The notes: generated by a model from the sequence alone, not told the origin. DNA of 64,000 nucleotides from SXTU01 sp964496695 (GCA_964496695.1 CAZCBE010000025.1:1-64000); one strand, 5' to 3'. Shown: positions 8,834 to 18,200, numbered from the stretch's first letter. Translations and numbers: made by a program.

Positions 8834-10009
8834 TCAACGTCCCACCGGCTGCCAGTGCGGCCAGAGCGCGGCGTGACCGGGCGTGAGGCGGGTTACCTGC
8901 GTCTCGCTGCGGTCAGCGAGACGCATGACTACGATTTGCCGCACACTGCTGCGTTTGGAGCCGTAGGCGAGGAACTTCCCATCCGGCGATGGCTGTGGAT
9001 GATAGTGCAGCGTGCCGTCAGGCGAATGCGTGAGCGTCTCGCTTTTCCCTTCGAGCGTGACTTGAAACAGCTCCACGCTTTTGCCCACCTGCGCAGTGTA
9101 GAACACCACCTTGCCATCCACGGACCACACCGGTGTGTCGCTGCTGCCGCCGTGGAAATCCGGCACATCCAGAAACTCCGTCACGCCGCGATACCCGCCG
9201 CGATCCGCGAGCTTCCGCACGTCGCTGCCGTCCGCGCGCGCGACGTGCGGATGGCAGTTGTAGTGAATCCCGCTGAGGAACAACACGCGCGTGCCATCAG
9301 GTGACCACACCGGGCCGAAGTTGAACGGCTGGCCGGTCTTCACCGCCACGGCATTCGCGCCATCGGCATCCGCGAGAAAGATCTGGTAGTTCTTGTGGTA
9401 GGCGATGCGCCGCCCGTCGCGCGAGCTGGTGAAGCCGTAGGAGAATTCCTTCGAGGACTTCGTGAGATCGGTCTTGTTCCGGCCGTCGCGGTCCATGCGG
9501 AACGGGTGCGAGTTGCCGTCAATGAGCGCGGTGAAGCCAAGCTTCGTGTCGTCGTTGGGCCAGAAGAACAGGCCGCCATTGTAATGGCTCACGCGCTCGG
9601 GCGCGGTGATGTTCGTCGCGCGGCCGGTGGCCAGCTCGACGAGGAAGGCGTCCACGAGCCAGCCGCCGGGCACATGCCGGAACTGCTTGTGCTCCTCCTC
9701 CCAGCGCGCGTTCTCAGGGCTTTGCCAGCCGCGGCCAATGACCGCCGTCTTCCCGTCGGGCGACCACCCGGCAAACTGTGTCCAGGCATCCGGCTCGCCC
9801 ACAATCTCGGGAGCCACCTCGCGCCGCCCGGAGCCATCCACGCGGGAGACAACGGCGCGCATGGTGCGCGCATTGGCATGGCGTCCGCCGGGCAGATCGG
9901 TGCGGAACTCGGTGAAGCCGAGAAGCTGGGCTCCAGGCCCGGCCTCTGCGCCCAGCAGGAAGGCCAGCGGGCTGACGAGCAGGGTGGCCAGCATCAAGCG
10001 TAGGCACAT
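8834..10009 (-). CDS. Secreted TolB-like beta-propeller protein
   Basis: A 391-residue protein read from ATG at 10009, giving the leader MCLRLMLATLLVSPLAFLLG; the frame is open to 10063 but that would overlap the upstream gene by 29 bp. Repeated blades carry the TolB/WD40-like signature (GWSPDGKTAVIG, SRDGRRIAYHKNYQIFLADADG, VWSPDGTRVLFLSG, VWSVDGKVVFYTAQ, QPSPDGKFLAYGS). Such proteins are common in PVC bacteria, where they bind peptides or sugars in the periplasm. No catalytic domain follows the propeller, so it is not a prolyl oligopeptidase. The 3' end borders the repeat-rich gap. Confidence 0.75.
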   Translation of the reverse strand: MCLRLMLATLLVSPLAFLLGAEAGPGAQLLGFTEFRTDLPGGRHANARTMRAVVSRVDGSGRREVAPEIVGEPDAWTQFAGWSPDGKTAVIGRGWQSPENARWEEEHKQFRHVPGGWLVDAFLVELATGRATNITAPERVSHYNGGLFFWPNDDTKLGFTALIDGNSHPFRMDRDGRNKTDLTKSSKEFSYGFTSSRDGRRIAYHKNYQIFLADADGANAVAVKTGQPFNFGPVWSPDGTRVLFLSGIHYNCHPHVARADGSDVRKLADRGGYRGVTEFLDVPDFHGGSSDTPVWSVDGKVVFYTAQVGKSVELFQVTLEGKSETLTHSPDGTLHYHPQPSPDGKFLAYGSKRSSVRQIVVMRLADRSETQVTRLTPGHAALWPHWQPVGR

Positions 10010-10034
10010 GGCAGAAAGAACGTCAGCGGTCCGA

Positions 10035-10616
10035 TTACTTCTCATCGCTCCATACCAATTCAAACTCGATTCCGGTCAAGAGGTGTCGTTCTACGAGTGC
10101 CTTGAACTCGCCTTGGTCGGCATCGCCCGTGCGCTCTAAACAGTAGGTTCTAATGTAGCTATCTTCGGGGATTTTGAAGATGCATTCCTCACCAAACCGT
10201 TCTGGTTTGAAAGCGTAGTTCGCTATTTCCCGCAATGGTCCATTTATCCGCAAAGGAGCCTTTTCGGCATCGAAGACGTCTTTGCCGTTTGTTGCGTTGT
10301 AGATAAAGAAGTTACCCGGTTCACCTTCAATTGTGATGGGCAGCAGCTCGCCAGCCATTTCCATTGGCTCCGCGAGCAGATTTGCCGCGCGCTCATGGCA
10401 CACAAATGCGCCTGGCCCAAAATTGTAGATGTCAGCCCGCGGCAGGCTAGGTGTGTCGATCCAAAGTTTTATTGGTTTCCATTCCGTTGGAAATGGCCGT
10501 CCGAGACCTGTAGGACGCACATAGGCAGAATCCTTTTTACTGATACCAAGGACTGCATAATTCGGGAATCGCCCGGTCGGGGGTTTGACTACTGTGGAGA
10601 TTTTGAAAACTTTCAT
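10035..10616 (-). CDS. Hypothetical protein, possibly Imm11-like immunity protein
   Basis: A 193-residue soluble protein without signal peptide. The layout (short N-terminal strands, a central FVCHERAANLLAEPM segment followed by ELLPITIEG and FFIYNAT, and a C-terminal region with ERFGEECIFKIPE) resembles the DUF1629/Imm11 family of polymorphic-toxin immunity proteins. Its base composition (many AT-rich codons) is lower in GC than its neighbours, which suggests acquisition. No toxin gene is adjacent, so it would be an orphan. The family match is by eye and uncertain. Confidence 0.5.
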   Translation of the reverse strand: MKVFKISTVVKPPTGRFPNYAVLGISKKDSAYVRPTGLGRPFPTEWKPIKLWIDTPSLPRADIYNFGPGAFVCHERAANLLAEPMEMAGELLPITIEGEPGNFFIYNATNGKDVFDAEKAPLRINGPLREIANYAFKPERFGEECIFKIPEDSYIRTYCLERTGDADQGEFKALVERHLLTGIEFELVWSDEK

Positions 10617-10621
10617 TCGCG

Positions 10622-12649
10622 CTACTCGTCCGTCCTGAAAGTAATCGCCGGCAACCCCTCCGCATTAAACAAGTTCACAATCGGATTCCACGCCCAGCCG
10701 TAGCGGACGTATTTGGGCGTCGGCACGTCGGGCGAGGAGACGACGATGGTGTTGCCCTCGATGACCGCGTCCGCCCAGACCCATTCCTTGTCCGGGCCGG
10801 CCACGATGAAGCCCTTGAGCTTGTCGTCGCCGGGCTTGATGCGCAGGCCGCCGCCGATGTTCTTGAAGTAGAGGCGGATCTTGTCGCCCTTTGGCGGCTC
10901 GACCTGCATCTCGGTGAACTCCGGGCCGGAGGCCACCAGGTTCGTCTCGCCATAGACCTGCTTGCGCGCGACGAGCGCGAGCCGCCGGCCCGCCTCCTGT
11001 TTGTTACGCGGGTGGATGTCCTTGGGGTCGCCGATATCAATGGTCATCGCGAGGCCTGTGTTCGGCACCGTGCGCGCGGTGCGCCACTGCGACTCGCGGA
11101 TCTCCGCCCAGCCCGGCTCCACCGGTTTCGTCTGCAAGCTGTTCAGGTTCGCGAGCGAGACGATGAGGAAGGGAAAATCGCCGACCTCGAACCGCTTCCG
11201 CCAGTCCGCGATGAGCGTGGGCAGCAGGCGGCGATACTGGAGCCAGAACGGGCCGTTCGCCTCGCCCTGATACCAGAGTGCGCCCTTGATGCCAAAGGGC
11301 GTGAGCGGCGCGATCATGCCGTTGTAGAGCGAGGTGATGGTCTTGTAGTGGCCCACGCGCGGGATGGGGAACGGCGCGGTGAGGCCGGCCATCGCCGGGC
11401 CGCGCTTCGCTTTCCAAGTGCCCGCGATGCGGACTTGGTTGGTGCCCGGATTCACGGCGGGGCGCAGGCTGATGTTACTGGGCTGCGAGCAGAAGCCGCC
11501 GGGGCCGTTGGTGTTCACGATGGCGGCCACGAGCAGGTTCTTGCCCGGCTTCACGAGCGAGGCGTCCACGAGGTAGTTGCGGATGCCGGCCGTCTGCTTC
11601 GAGCCGATGATCGTGCCGTTCCACCACACCACGTCCGCATCGCGCACCACCGAGAGGCCGAGCGCGAGGTCCTTGCCGCGCCACGTCTCGGGGATGTCCA
11701 CCGTGTGGCGGAACCACACCAGGCCGTCGAAGTCCTTCAGCTCGGGGATGTCCGCCTCCTCCCACGGCTTCGGCACGGCGATGTCCACCCAGTCGCTCGT
11801 GTCGAGATTAGGGTCGGAGGCATACTTCTTCGTCGCGCTCGCGGGGTCGGCCTTCGCGGTCCATTGCTCCACGGCGCGGAAGAATTCGAAGTCCGCACCG
11901 AAGAACGCATTCGTCTGGTCCAGCTCCGCGAAGCGCTCGCGGAAATCAAAGGGCATCTCACGCCGCAACGCATCCCCGCTCACCCACGCCTCCGCCGCCG
12001 TCGCGCCCGCCGAGCTGTGGATGAGGCCGATGGGCACCTTCTGCGTGGCCTGAATCTCCCGCGCGAAGAAGTAACCGACTGCCGTGAAGTTCCTGGCAAA
12101 CTCCGGCGTGCAGGGTTCCCAGCGCGCGGGCGGCGGGAGCAGCTCCGGCGTGAGCGCGGAGTAAAAGTTCACGGTGAAGGAGCGGATGTTCGCGTTCGTG
12201 CAGGCCTTCACTTCCTCCTCGGCGTTCTGCGCGAGGCGCACGGGCCAGTTCATGTTCGACTGACCGGTGCAGAGCCACACGTCGCCGAAGAGCACGTTGG
12301 TGAGCGTCTCCTTCCGACCGCCGCCCTCCACCACGACCGTGTGCGGTCCACCGGCGATAAACGGTCCGACCTTTGCGGCCCAGCGTCCGTCCGCGCCCGC
12401 GACGGCCTGTGCGGCGGGCTTGCCATCCACCTGCACGGTGATCTTGTCTCCGGGCTTGGCCCAGCCCCAGATCGGTGCGGCGATCTCGCGCTGCAGGACC
12501 ATGTCGCTGGTGAAGAGCGGGTGGAGGAACGGCATCGGGCGCGGCTGCACCGGCCACCACGGCTGCGGCCCGGCGGGCTGGGCGATGGTGTGCGCGCACA
12601 GGGAAAGAAGGACGGCCAGGAGCAGGCAGCGGCGAAGAAGAGAGTGCAT
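10622..12649 (-). CDS. Sialate O-acetylesterase-like SGNH esterase
   Basis: A 675-residue protein from ATG at 12649, which opens a signal peptide (MHSLLRRCLLLAVLLSLCAHTIAQ). The frame continues to 12736 only through a dispersed repeat. Seen: a beta-sandwich N-terminal region (FTSDMVLQREIAAPIWGWAKPGDKITV), the nucleophile block VWLCTGQSNMNWPV, the insert domain WVDIAVPKPWEEADIPELKDFDGLVWFRHTVDIP, and the later ALWYQGEAN block with catalytic-site Gly/Asn. This is the usual order in SIAE-type carbohydrate esterases that remove O-acetyl groups from sialic acid or plant glycans. Predicted periplasmic or secreted. Confidence 0.88.
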   Translation of the reverse strand: MHSLLRRCLLLAVLLSLCAHTIAQPAGPQPWWPVQPRPMPFLHPLFTSDMVLQREIAAPIWGWAKPGDKITVQVDGKPAAQAVAGADGRWAAKVGPFIAGGPHTVVVEGGGRKETLTNVLFGDVWLCTGQSNMNWPVRLAQNAEEEVKACTNANIRSFTVNFYSALTPELLPPPARWEPCTPEFARNFTAVGYFFAREIQATQKVPIGLIHSSAGATAAEAWVSGDALRREMPFDFRERFAELDQTNAFFGADFEFFRAVEQWTAKADPASATKKYASDPNLDTSDWVDIAVPKPWEEADIPELKDFDGLVWFRHTVDIPETWRGKDLALGLSVVRDADVVWWNGTIIGSKQTAGIRNYLVDASLVKPGKNLLVAAIVNTNGPGGFCSQPSNISLRPAVNPGTNQVRIAGTWKAKRGPAMAGLTAPFPIPRVGHYKTITSLYNGMIAPLTPFGIKGALWYQGEANGPFWLQYRRLLPTLIADWRKRFEVGDFPFLIVSLANLNSLQTKPVEPGWAEIRESQWRTARTVPNTGLAMTIDIGDPKDIHPRNKQEAGRRLALVARKQVYGETNLVASGPEFTEMQVEPPKGDKIRLYFKNIGGGLRIKPGDDKLKGFIVAGPDKEWVWADAVIEGNTIVVSSPDVPTPKYVRYGWAWNPIVNLFNAEGLPAITFRTDE

Positions 12650-12732
12650 CGTGATTCGGGTCGCGTAAGTTTGACGCAAAGGCGCAGAGGCGCAAAGGAA
12701 GTTCAGCGCCAGGTTGCCTGCCCGCACGGACC

Positions 12733-12996
12733 TCAAGGCGAATCGGATGAACCGGTCGAATGATTGGATGAACCACCGGAATTATCCCAATCCGCCTGCG
12801 AACCATCCGAGTGCGTGTCAGGCGATGGGGCCAGGAAGGCATAAGCCAGCCAGCCCAAAAACGGGACGAGCAACACCAAGGTCAGGACGCTGCGCTCCAC
12901 GACTCCAACGCGATGCTTGCGCGTCCAGAGCCGGTAGATGAACGCGACCGTGATGATCTCGTAGAGGACGAGGCAGATCAAAGCCGTGCGGCTCAT
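12733..12996 (-). CDS. Small membrane protein with PLDc_N-like layout
   Basis: An 87-residue protein from ATG at 12996 (MSRTALICLV). Two membrane helices are visible (about 3-18 and 38-56), joined by the basic loop YRLWTRKHRVGVVERS, and the tail is a polar Ser/Asp/Gly-rich segment. This resembles the PLD nuclease N-terminal type of two-helix protein, but the match is weak. An ATG at 13008 is also in frame. No function is claimed. Confidence 0.5.
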   Translation of the reverse strand: MSRTALICLVLYEIITVAFIYRLWTRKHRVGVVERSVLTLVLLVPFLGWLAYAFLAPSPDTHSDGSQADWDNSGGSSNHSTGSSDSP

Positions 12997-13055
12997 AAGG
13001 ATTTGCAAATGCCACGGCTGGTCATACGTGCAAAACTCGGGCCGCCGGCACCCAG

Positions 13056-14489
13056 TCAGATGCGCTGGCCGATCTTCTTCAACCGTTCCAGGCCTTCAGC
13101 CCACGCCACTTCGTGCGGCTGGCGGCGGCTTTGGGCGGCGAGGGCGGCCACGACGCCGGCGCCTTCGCCCATGCCGACGGCGTTGCCGGTCACGCGATAG
13201 CTGGCGTGTGCAATGTAGTCGCCGCTGATGCAGCGGCCCGCCATCATGAGGCCGTCCACGTCCGCAGCGAGCAGCGCGCGGAGGGGGATGTCGTAGGGCT
13301 TCGCCTTGATGCCGGCGCTGGTGTAGGCGGCGGTCTTGTTGTGCTCGGCGGAGATGGCGTGGATGTCCACGGGGAAGGTGGCGCGGACCACGGCATCGTC
13401 CTGCCGGGCCCCGGCGATGAGGTCGTCCTTGCCGACCACATAGCGGCCGCGAATGCGGCGGCCATCGCGCACGCCGATCTGCTCGGCGGTGGCGGCGAGC
13501 TGGATGCCCTCCCACGGGCCGCCGAGCTTGCGCAGGCCGTTGATCATCCGGTTCATTTCGGCGCGCGCGCGCACCGTGGCCTCGGTGACCTGCGCCGCGT
13601 CGAACGGCTTCACGCCATACTCGTGGTTGAACATGGCGAGGATCAGGTTGTCGCGCACCTGCCAGAGCGTGGGCTTGCTGTAGGAGGGAAAGTGGCCCGT
13701 GCGTTCGATCTCTTTGCGGATGCGGTCCTTCTTCTGCTCGTTGGACGGGTCCTCCGGCCCGGGACGACCCATGCGGATGAAATCACTCAACGCCTCCGCG
13801 TCCTTCACCACGAGCAGGGCGTTGAGGGACATCGGCTGGCAGGGGCAGTCCTGCGCCTCGCCAATCTCCCATGCACAGCCCGCGAGCGCGCCGAGATCGC
13901 CATCGCCCGTGGTGTCAATGAACACCGGCGCGCGCCAGGCCTGCCGGCCGGACTTGGATTCGGTGACGATGGTCGTGAGGCGGCGGCCCTCGCGATACGC
14001 GGCGGCGACGCGCGTGTGAAACTGAAACTTCACGCCGGCCTCCACGCACAAATCCTCGAGCAGCAGCTTCATGCCCTCGGGCTCGTAGCAGATGCTCTTC
14101 TGGCTGGTGCCGCGCCGGATGCCGCGCTCGTCCAGCTTGCGGGTCAGCTCCTTGGCGAAGCCGGGCTTGTCAAAGTCCAGCAGGTAGCCGAGCAGGCCCG
14201 CCGTCCACACGCCGCCGAGGCAGCCACGCCACTCAAAGAGCCGGACCTTGGCACCGGAACGCGCGGCGGTGATGGCCGCCGTCACGCCCGCCGGACCCGC
14301 GCCGCACACGATGACATCGGCGTCGTTGACGAGCGGCAGCTTCATGGCCGGCTCGGCGAAGAACGGGCCGGAGGCGGCGACGACGGCGGGCTTGGTCTGG
14401 GCCTGCGCGAGCGCTGGCGTCAGGGCCACGGCGCCGAGCGCGGGGGCGGCCTGGAGGAAACTGCGGCGGGAGAAGGAGGCGCGGTTCAT
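13056..14489 (-). CDS. Tat-exported FAD-dependent oxidoreductase
   Basis: A 477-residue protein from ATG at 14489 (MNRASFSRRSFLQAAPALG), a twin-arginine signal peptide; the open frame extends to 14537 without coding character. The dinucleotide-binding motif VIVCGAGPAGVTAAITAARSG and a following acidic strand-end FEWRG mark an FAD-dependent oxidoreductase of the PF12831 type. FIDTTGDGDLGALAG and the C-terminal MAGRCISGDYIAHASYRVTGNAVGMGEGAG are family signatures. These enzymes in PVC bacteria cluster with sugar-catabolism genes; here it lies 48 bp downstream of two oxidoreductases on the same strand. Its substrate is unknown. Confidence 0.87.
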   Translation of the reverse strand: MNRASFSRRSFLQAAPALGAVALTPALAQAQTKPAVVAASGPFFAEPAMKLPLVNDADVIVCGAGPAGVTAAITAARSGAKVRLFEWRGCLGGVWTAGLLGYLLDFDKPGFAKELTRKLDERGIRRGTSQKSICYEPEGMKLLLEDLCVEAGVKFQFHTRVAAAYREGRRLTTIVTESKSGRQAWRAPVFIDTTGDGDLGALAGCAWEIGEAQDCPCQPMSLNALLVVKDAEALSDFIRMGRPGPEDPSNEQKKDRIRKEIERTGHFPSYSKPTLWQVRDNLILAMFNHEYGVKPFDAAQVTEATVRARAEMNRMINGLRKLGGPWEGIQLAATAEQIGVRDGRRIRGRYVVGKDDLIAGARQDDAVVRATFPVDIHAISAEHNKTAAYTSAGIKAKPYDIPLRALLAADVDGLMMAGRCISGDYIAHASYRVTGNAVGMGEGAGVVAALAAQSRRQPHEVAWAEGLERLKKIGQRI

Positions 14490-14537
14490 GCTGAGTGGAG
14501 TAACAGTCTTTCCAACGCAGGAGAAGGTCAAACCCAC

Positions 14538-15674
14538 CTATCCCATCACTTCCGTGAGCGACACGAGCCGGCTCTTCTCGGTCAGGGACTTCGCGGCAGC
14601 GTGGACGATGGCGGTGACTTCGAGGATTTCCTGGTGCGGCACCGGCTCCTTGCGGGTCAGCACCATCTCGCGGAAGGTCGCGATCAGGCGGAACATCTGG
14701 TAGTGGTAGCCGTAGTTGAAGCTGCCCTCGATGGACGGGGTAAAGGTGTGCAGCTTCTTTTTGAAGTAGAGATCCGTGCGGTCGTATTCGAATTTCTCGT
14801 AAGGCTGGCCGAACCACACATGGCACGGATAGCGGTCGGGATAGGTGATCAAGGCGTGGATGGTGTCCTTGTATTCATACATGCTCACCGCCTCCACGCC
14901 CGCGCCCATGAGCGTCACCACCGCCCAGACGGGATGCTGGCCGTAGATCATCCAGCCCGCCAGACTGGAGCGGCTGAACAGGCGGGCCGAGACGTGCTCG
15001 AGCTGGCCGAACTCGCCGGAGTTGCGCATGCGCAGCGCGGCCTCCATGCCGAACTCATAGCGCCAGCAGCTCGACGACATCAGCGGCGCGTTGTGCTTCC
15101 GGGCGAACTCCAGTATTCGCCGGTTCTCCGCCACGGTGCCGCCGATGGGCTTGTCGCAAAACGTCGGCAGGCCCTTCGCGAGGCCGGGGGCGACGAGGTC
15201 GAAGTGATCCTCGCCCAGGCCCGAGGCGTCGCCCATCCAGATGGCGTCCACCTCCTCGACCATCTGCGCGAGGTTCGTGGCGACCTTCACGCCGGGGAAG
15301 ACCTCGGTGAAGGGCACGGGCACGGTCGGGTCGGCGTCGTAGTAGTGCGTGATACGCGTGTCGGGAAAGGGCAACTGGTCGAAGTTGAACTTGGGGTTGC
15401 GGAGGAAGTTGCTGAAGAGGTTGAACCCGTAGGGGTAGTGCTTCTTGAGCGCGTCGAGGTCGCAGACGGGGTGCAGGCCCTGGGCGAAATGCCAGATGTG
15501 GCCGTTGCGCGGCTGGGGCTTGCCCTTGATGGCGGCGGAGACGACGCCGATGCGGAGGGGCTTCTTCGGCGGCTCGGCGGCCGCGAGCGCGCCGGTGCCG
15601 GCCAGGGCGAGTGCGCCGAGGGCACTGGCGGATTTCAAAGTGTCGCGGCGGGTGAGGGAGGAGAAGGCGGGCAT
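14538..15674 (-). CDS. Gfo/Idh/MocA-family oxidoreductase, paralogue A
   Basis: A 378-residue protein with a Tat-like leader (LTRRDTLKSASALGALALAGTGALAAA). NAD(P)-binding fold start is LRIGVVSAAIKG, and the family's active-site block is FCDKPIGGTVAENRRILEFARKH (EKP equivalent with D). The C-terminal part carries HPVWAVVTLMGAGVEAVSMYEYKD. It is exported before folding completes or as a folded Tat protein, as is common in PVC bacteria. The gene 5' of it (15774-16913) is a close paralogue, so the pair arose by tandem duplication. Sugar or inositol-type substrates are likely from the family, but not visible in sequence. Confidence 0.85.
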   Translation of the reverse strand: MPAFSSLTRRDTLKSASALGALALAGTGALAAAEPPKKPLRIGVVSAAIKGKPQPRNGHIWHFAQGLHPVCDLDALKKHYPYGFNLFSNFLRNPKFNFDQLPFPDTRITHYYDADPTVPVPFTEVFPGVKVATNLAQMVEEVDAIWMGDASGLGEDHFDLVAPGLAKGLPTFCDKPIGGTVAENRRILEFARKHNAPLMSSSCWRYEFGMEAALRMRNSGEFGQLEHVSARLFSRSSLAGWMIYGQHPVWAVVTLMGAGVEAVSMYEYKDTIHALITYPDRYPCHVWFGQPYEKFEYDRTDLYFKKKLHTFTPSIEGSFNYGYHYQMFRLIATFREMVLTRKEPVPHQEILEVTAIVHAAAKSLTEKSRLVSLTEVMG

Positions 15675-15773
15675 GGGAGATTGGATTTAGTTGAGTGTGT
15701 GGTGGCACGGTGGGTAGCCGACGGAGGGAACCCAAAGATTTGGGTCTTCCTTTCTGGTTCATGGACTGTCCCA

Positions 15774-16913
15774 TCACCCCATCACCTCGGCCAGCTTCAC
15801 CAGCCGGCTCTTCTCCGCGAGGGACTTCGCCGCCGCCTGCACGATGGCGGTGACTTCCAGGATTTCCTGGTGCGGCACGGGTTCCTTGCCCGTGAGCACC
15901 ATCTCGCGGAAGGTCGCGGCCATGCGGAACATCTCGTAGTTGTGGCCGTAGTCGAAGCTGCCCTCGATGGACGGCGTGAAGGAATACACCTTCTTTTTGA
16001 AATGCGTCGTGACACGGTTGTATTCGAACTTCTCGAACGGCTCGCCATACCACACATGCGCCGGGAAGCGGTCCGGCCAGGTGATGAGCGCGTGGCAGGT
16101 GTCCTTGTGCTCATACATGCTCACGGCGTCCACACCCGCGCCCATGAGCGTCATCACGGACCAGACGGGGTGCTGGCCGTAGATCATCCACGAGTCGAGC
16201 TTGTAGCGGCTGTGGAGCGTGGCGGTGATGAACTCGATCGGCCCGAACTCGCCGGTGTCGCGCATCCGCAGCGCGGCCTCCATGCCGAACTGATGCCGGA
16301 AGAGGCTCGACGACATGATCGGCGCCTTGTGCTTGCGCGCGAACTCCAAAATCTTCCGCGTGCCCGCCACATCGCCGCCGATGGGCTTGTCGCAAAACGT
16401 CGGCAGGCCCTTCGCGAGGCCGGGGGCGACGAGGTCGAAGTGGTCCTCGCCGTAGCCCGAAGCGTCGCCCATCCAAATCGCGTCCACTTCCTTCACCATC
16501 TCATCGAGCGAGCGCGCGACCTGCACGCCGGGGAAGACCTCGGTGTAGGGCACGGAGACCGTCGGGTCGGCATCGTAGTAGTGCGTGATGCGCGTGTCGG
16601 GGAAGGGCAGCACGCCGCCGAAGGTGATCTGCGGATTGCGGTAGGTCTTCTGAAAGCTGTCGTAGGCCTGCGGCCAGTGCTTCTTCATCGCCACGAAGTC
16701 AAAGCTCGGGTGCAGATACTGGCAGAAGGACCAAGTGTGGCCGTTGCGCGTCTGCGGCTTGCCGCGAATCGCGGCGGAGACCACGCCGATGCGCAGCGGC
16801 TTCTTCGCAGGCTCGGCGGCGGCGAGCGCGCCCGTGCCGGCCAAGGCCAGTGCGCCGACGGCGCCGGCGGATTTCAAGACGTCACGGCGGGTAGGGAGGG
16901 TGGAGTCAGACAT
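15774..16913 (-). CDS. Gfo/Idh/MocA-family oxidoreductase, paralogue B
   Basis: A 379-residue protein from ATG at 16913 (MSDSTLPTRRDVLKSAGAVGALALAGTG), a Tat-like leader. It matches paralogue A along its full length, sharing stretches such as LPTFCDKPIGG, DAIWMGDASG and the KPLRIGVVSAAI start, with insertions and substitutions elsewhere. Expected reaction: NAD(P)-dependent redox at a sugar carbon. It is 99 bp upstream of paralogue A on the same strand. The FAD-dependent enzyme follows, so the three genes form a probable catabolic operon. Confidence 0.85.
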   Translation of the reverse strand: MSDSTLPTRRDVLKSAGAVGALALAGTGALAAAEPAKKPLRIGVVSAAIRGKPQTRNGHTWSFCQYLHPSFDFVAMKKHWPQAYDSFQKTYRNPQITFGGVLPFPDTRITHYYDADPTVSVPYTEVFPGVQVARSLDEMVKEVDAIWMGDASGYGEDHFDLVAPGLAKGLPTFCDKPIGGDVAGTRKILEFARKHKAPIMSSSLFRHQFGMEAALRMRDTGEFGPIEFITATLHSRYKLDSWMIYGQHPVWSVMTLMGAGVDAVSMYEHKDTCHALITWPDRFPAHVWYGEPFEKFEYNRVTTHFKKKVYSFTPSIEGSFDYGHNYEMFRMAATFREMVLTGKEPVPHQEILEVTAIVQAAAKSLAEKSRLVKLAEVMG

Positions 16914-16940
16914 AAGTTTAAGACAGGCTCTTAGCATTAT

Positions 16941-17255
16941 TTACCTGCCATAGTTTGTTGTTCGAATTACTTCCGATGCAAACCACAGAAATAAAAAGGC
17001 CGAATTCAAACCTAGAAGCCTCCACCTTTCTGCACCGGAGAACAAAGCCGCTACGCAGCCGACAATCATAGTAAGAAATCCACCTGCGAAGGTGAAGATA
17101 GCCAAAGCCATGAATTCGTCCCCAGAAGTGGCAAAAAGCCCTGGAGCAACTGCGGTGATCATAGCGAAACAGCCAATGGCCGTTCCAAAATAGCAACTTA
17201 CTTTACTGAGCCCACGACAAACCCGGCTTCTCGATTCAGTCTCGTTTTGTTTCAC
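16941..17255 (-). CDS. Hypothetical three-helix membrane protein
   Basis: A 104-residue protein with predicted helices near residues 19-41, 48-70 and 80-95 and no recognised family. Base composition is clearly lower in GC than the flanking oxidoreductase genes, which suggests recent transfer. ATG at 17255 gives MKQNETESRSRVCRG, a plausible cytoplasmic start. Its stop lies 28 bp upstream of the oxidoreductase start, but the different base use argues against a shared function. Confidence 0.5.
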   Translation of the reverse strand: MKQNETESRSRVCRGLSKVSCYFGTAIGCFAMITAVAPGLFATSGDEFMALAIFTFAGGFLTMIVGCVAALFSGAERWRLLGLNSAFLFLWFASEVIRTTNYGR

Positions 17256-17289
17256 AGTGCTGTAGTTCTACAATAGCGCTGAAATTACT

Positions 17290-18009
17290 CTAAGGTTTCT
17301 TCCCCGCCCACGCGGCCCGCACGGCGCGTTCCCACTCGTCGGCCAGGATTTGGTGGCCGGAGTAGGTGGGGTGGACACTGTCCCAAATCCAGTGCAGGGC
17401 CGGGGCGCGTTCCGTCGCACGATCGAGCGCGACCTGGAAACGCACCAGCACCGCGCCGTGCTTCTGCGCCAGCCGCGCGACGATTTCCTGCCGCTTCACG
17501 ATGTCCGCATTCGCCGAGCCGCGCTGCGGCGTGGTGGTCTTGTGGTCCACCACAAACGGTTCGCAGAGCACGAGCTTCAACTGCGGGTTCGCCGCCTTCA
17601 CATCCGTGAGCAGCTTGTCATAGACCTGCTCGTATTGCTCGAAGGGCACGCCGCGCCCCTTGTCATTCACGCCGATGAGGATGCTCAGCACATCGGGCTT
17701 GAGATCGAGCGTGTCCTTCTGCCAGCGCTTTTCGAGGTCGAGCACCGTGTTGCCGCTCACGCCCCGGTTGAAGAACTCCACCTTCGCCTCCGGAAACGCC
17801 GCGCCGTGCTTGGCGGCGATGATGAAGGCATAGCCGTGGCCGAGGATGTGGTTCGGGTCCGCGCTGCGCCCGCGATTGCCATCGGTGATGGAGTCGCCCT
17901 GGAAGAGGATGCGGGCGTTCGGGGCGAAGAGCGGAGGTTCGGCGGCGTGCAACGAGGAAGCGAGCACCGGCAAAATGGAAAGCAGGGCAATAAATTGAAG
18001 GCGGTTCAT
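17290..18009 (-). CDS. Secreted SGNH/GDSL hydrolase
   Basis: A 239-residue protein with a signal peptide (MNRLQFIALLSILPVLASSLHAAE). All four SGNH blocks are visible: block I ILFQGDSITDGNRG, block II glycine in NRGVSGNTVLDL, block III SILIGVNDKG, and block V DSVHPTYSGH (catalytic Asp and His). This is a complete esterase of the kind that deacetylates xylan, pectin or rhamnogalacturonan. It stands alone, followed downstream by the low-GC membrane gene. Its 5' side carries a 28-bp palindrome (18,108-18,184). Confidence 0.88.
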   Translation of the reverse strand: MNRLQFIALLSILPVLASSLHAAEPPLFAPNARILFQGDSITDGNRGRSADPNHILGHGYAFIIAAKHGAAFPEAKVEFFNRGVSGNTVLDLEKRWQKDTLDLKPDVLSILIGVNDKGRGVPFEQYEQVYDKLLTDVKAANPQLKLVLCEPFVVDHKTTTPQRGSANADIVKRQEIVARLAQKHGAVLVRFQVALDRATERAPALHWIWDSVHPTYSGHQILADEWERAVRAAWAGKKP

Positions 18010-18107
18010 GGTCGGTGCGTGGCGAACATAGTCGGTGGATCAGGAGAATCTGCCAATGACGAATCCCGACGGAATTCCGTCCGGCATGAACCCATGACGA
18101 TGATTAT

Positions 18108-18184
18108 GGACCACAGAGACACGATGAACACAGAGAAGACGCCCTTGATTTCTGATCTCTGTGTTCATCGTGTCTCTGTGGTCC
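18108..18184. repeat. 28-bp perfect inverted repeat, dispersed family
   Basis: GGACCACAGAGACACGATGA plus 8 more bases (18,108-18,135) is perfectly complementary to 18,157-18,184, with a 21-bp spacer. The shorter relatives at 2676-2702 and 2852-2878 show it is a dispersed family. It sits between two minus-strand genes and could end the transcript of the gene above. Confidence 0.85.
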
Positions 18185-18200
18185 AAAATGCCTTTCGCCA

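Noticed and set aside
13113..16934. A 1273-codon open frame on the plus strand
   Set aside because: It is antisense to the FAD enzyme and both Gfo/Idh/MocA genes, which are well-recognised families. Its composition (runs of Arg, Gly, His, Ala) is what a high-GC antisense frame gives.
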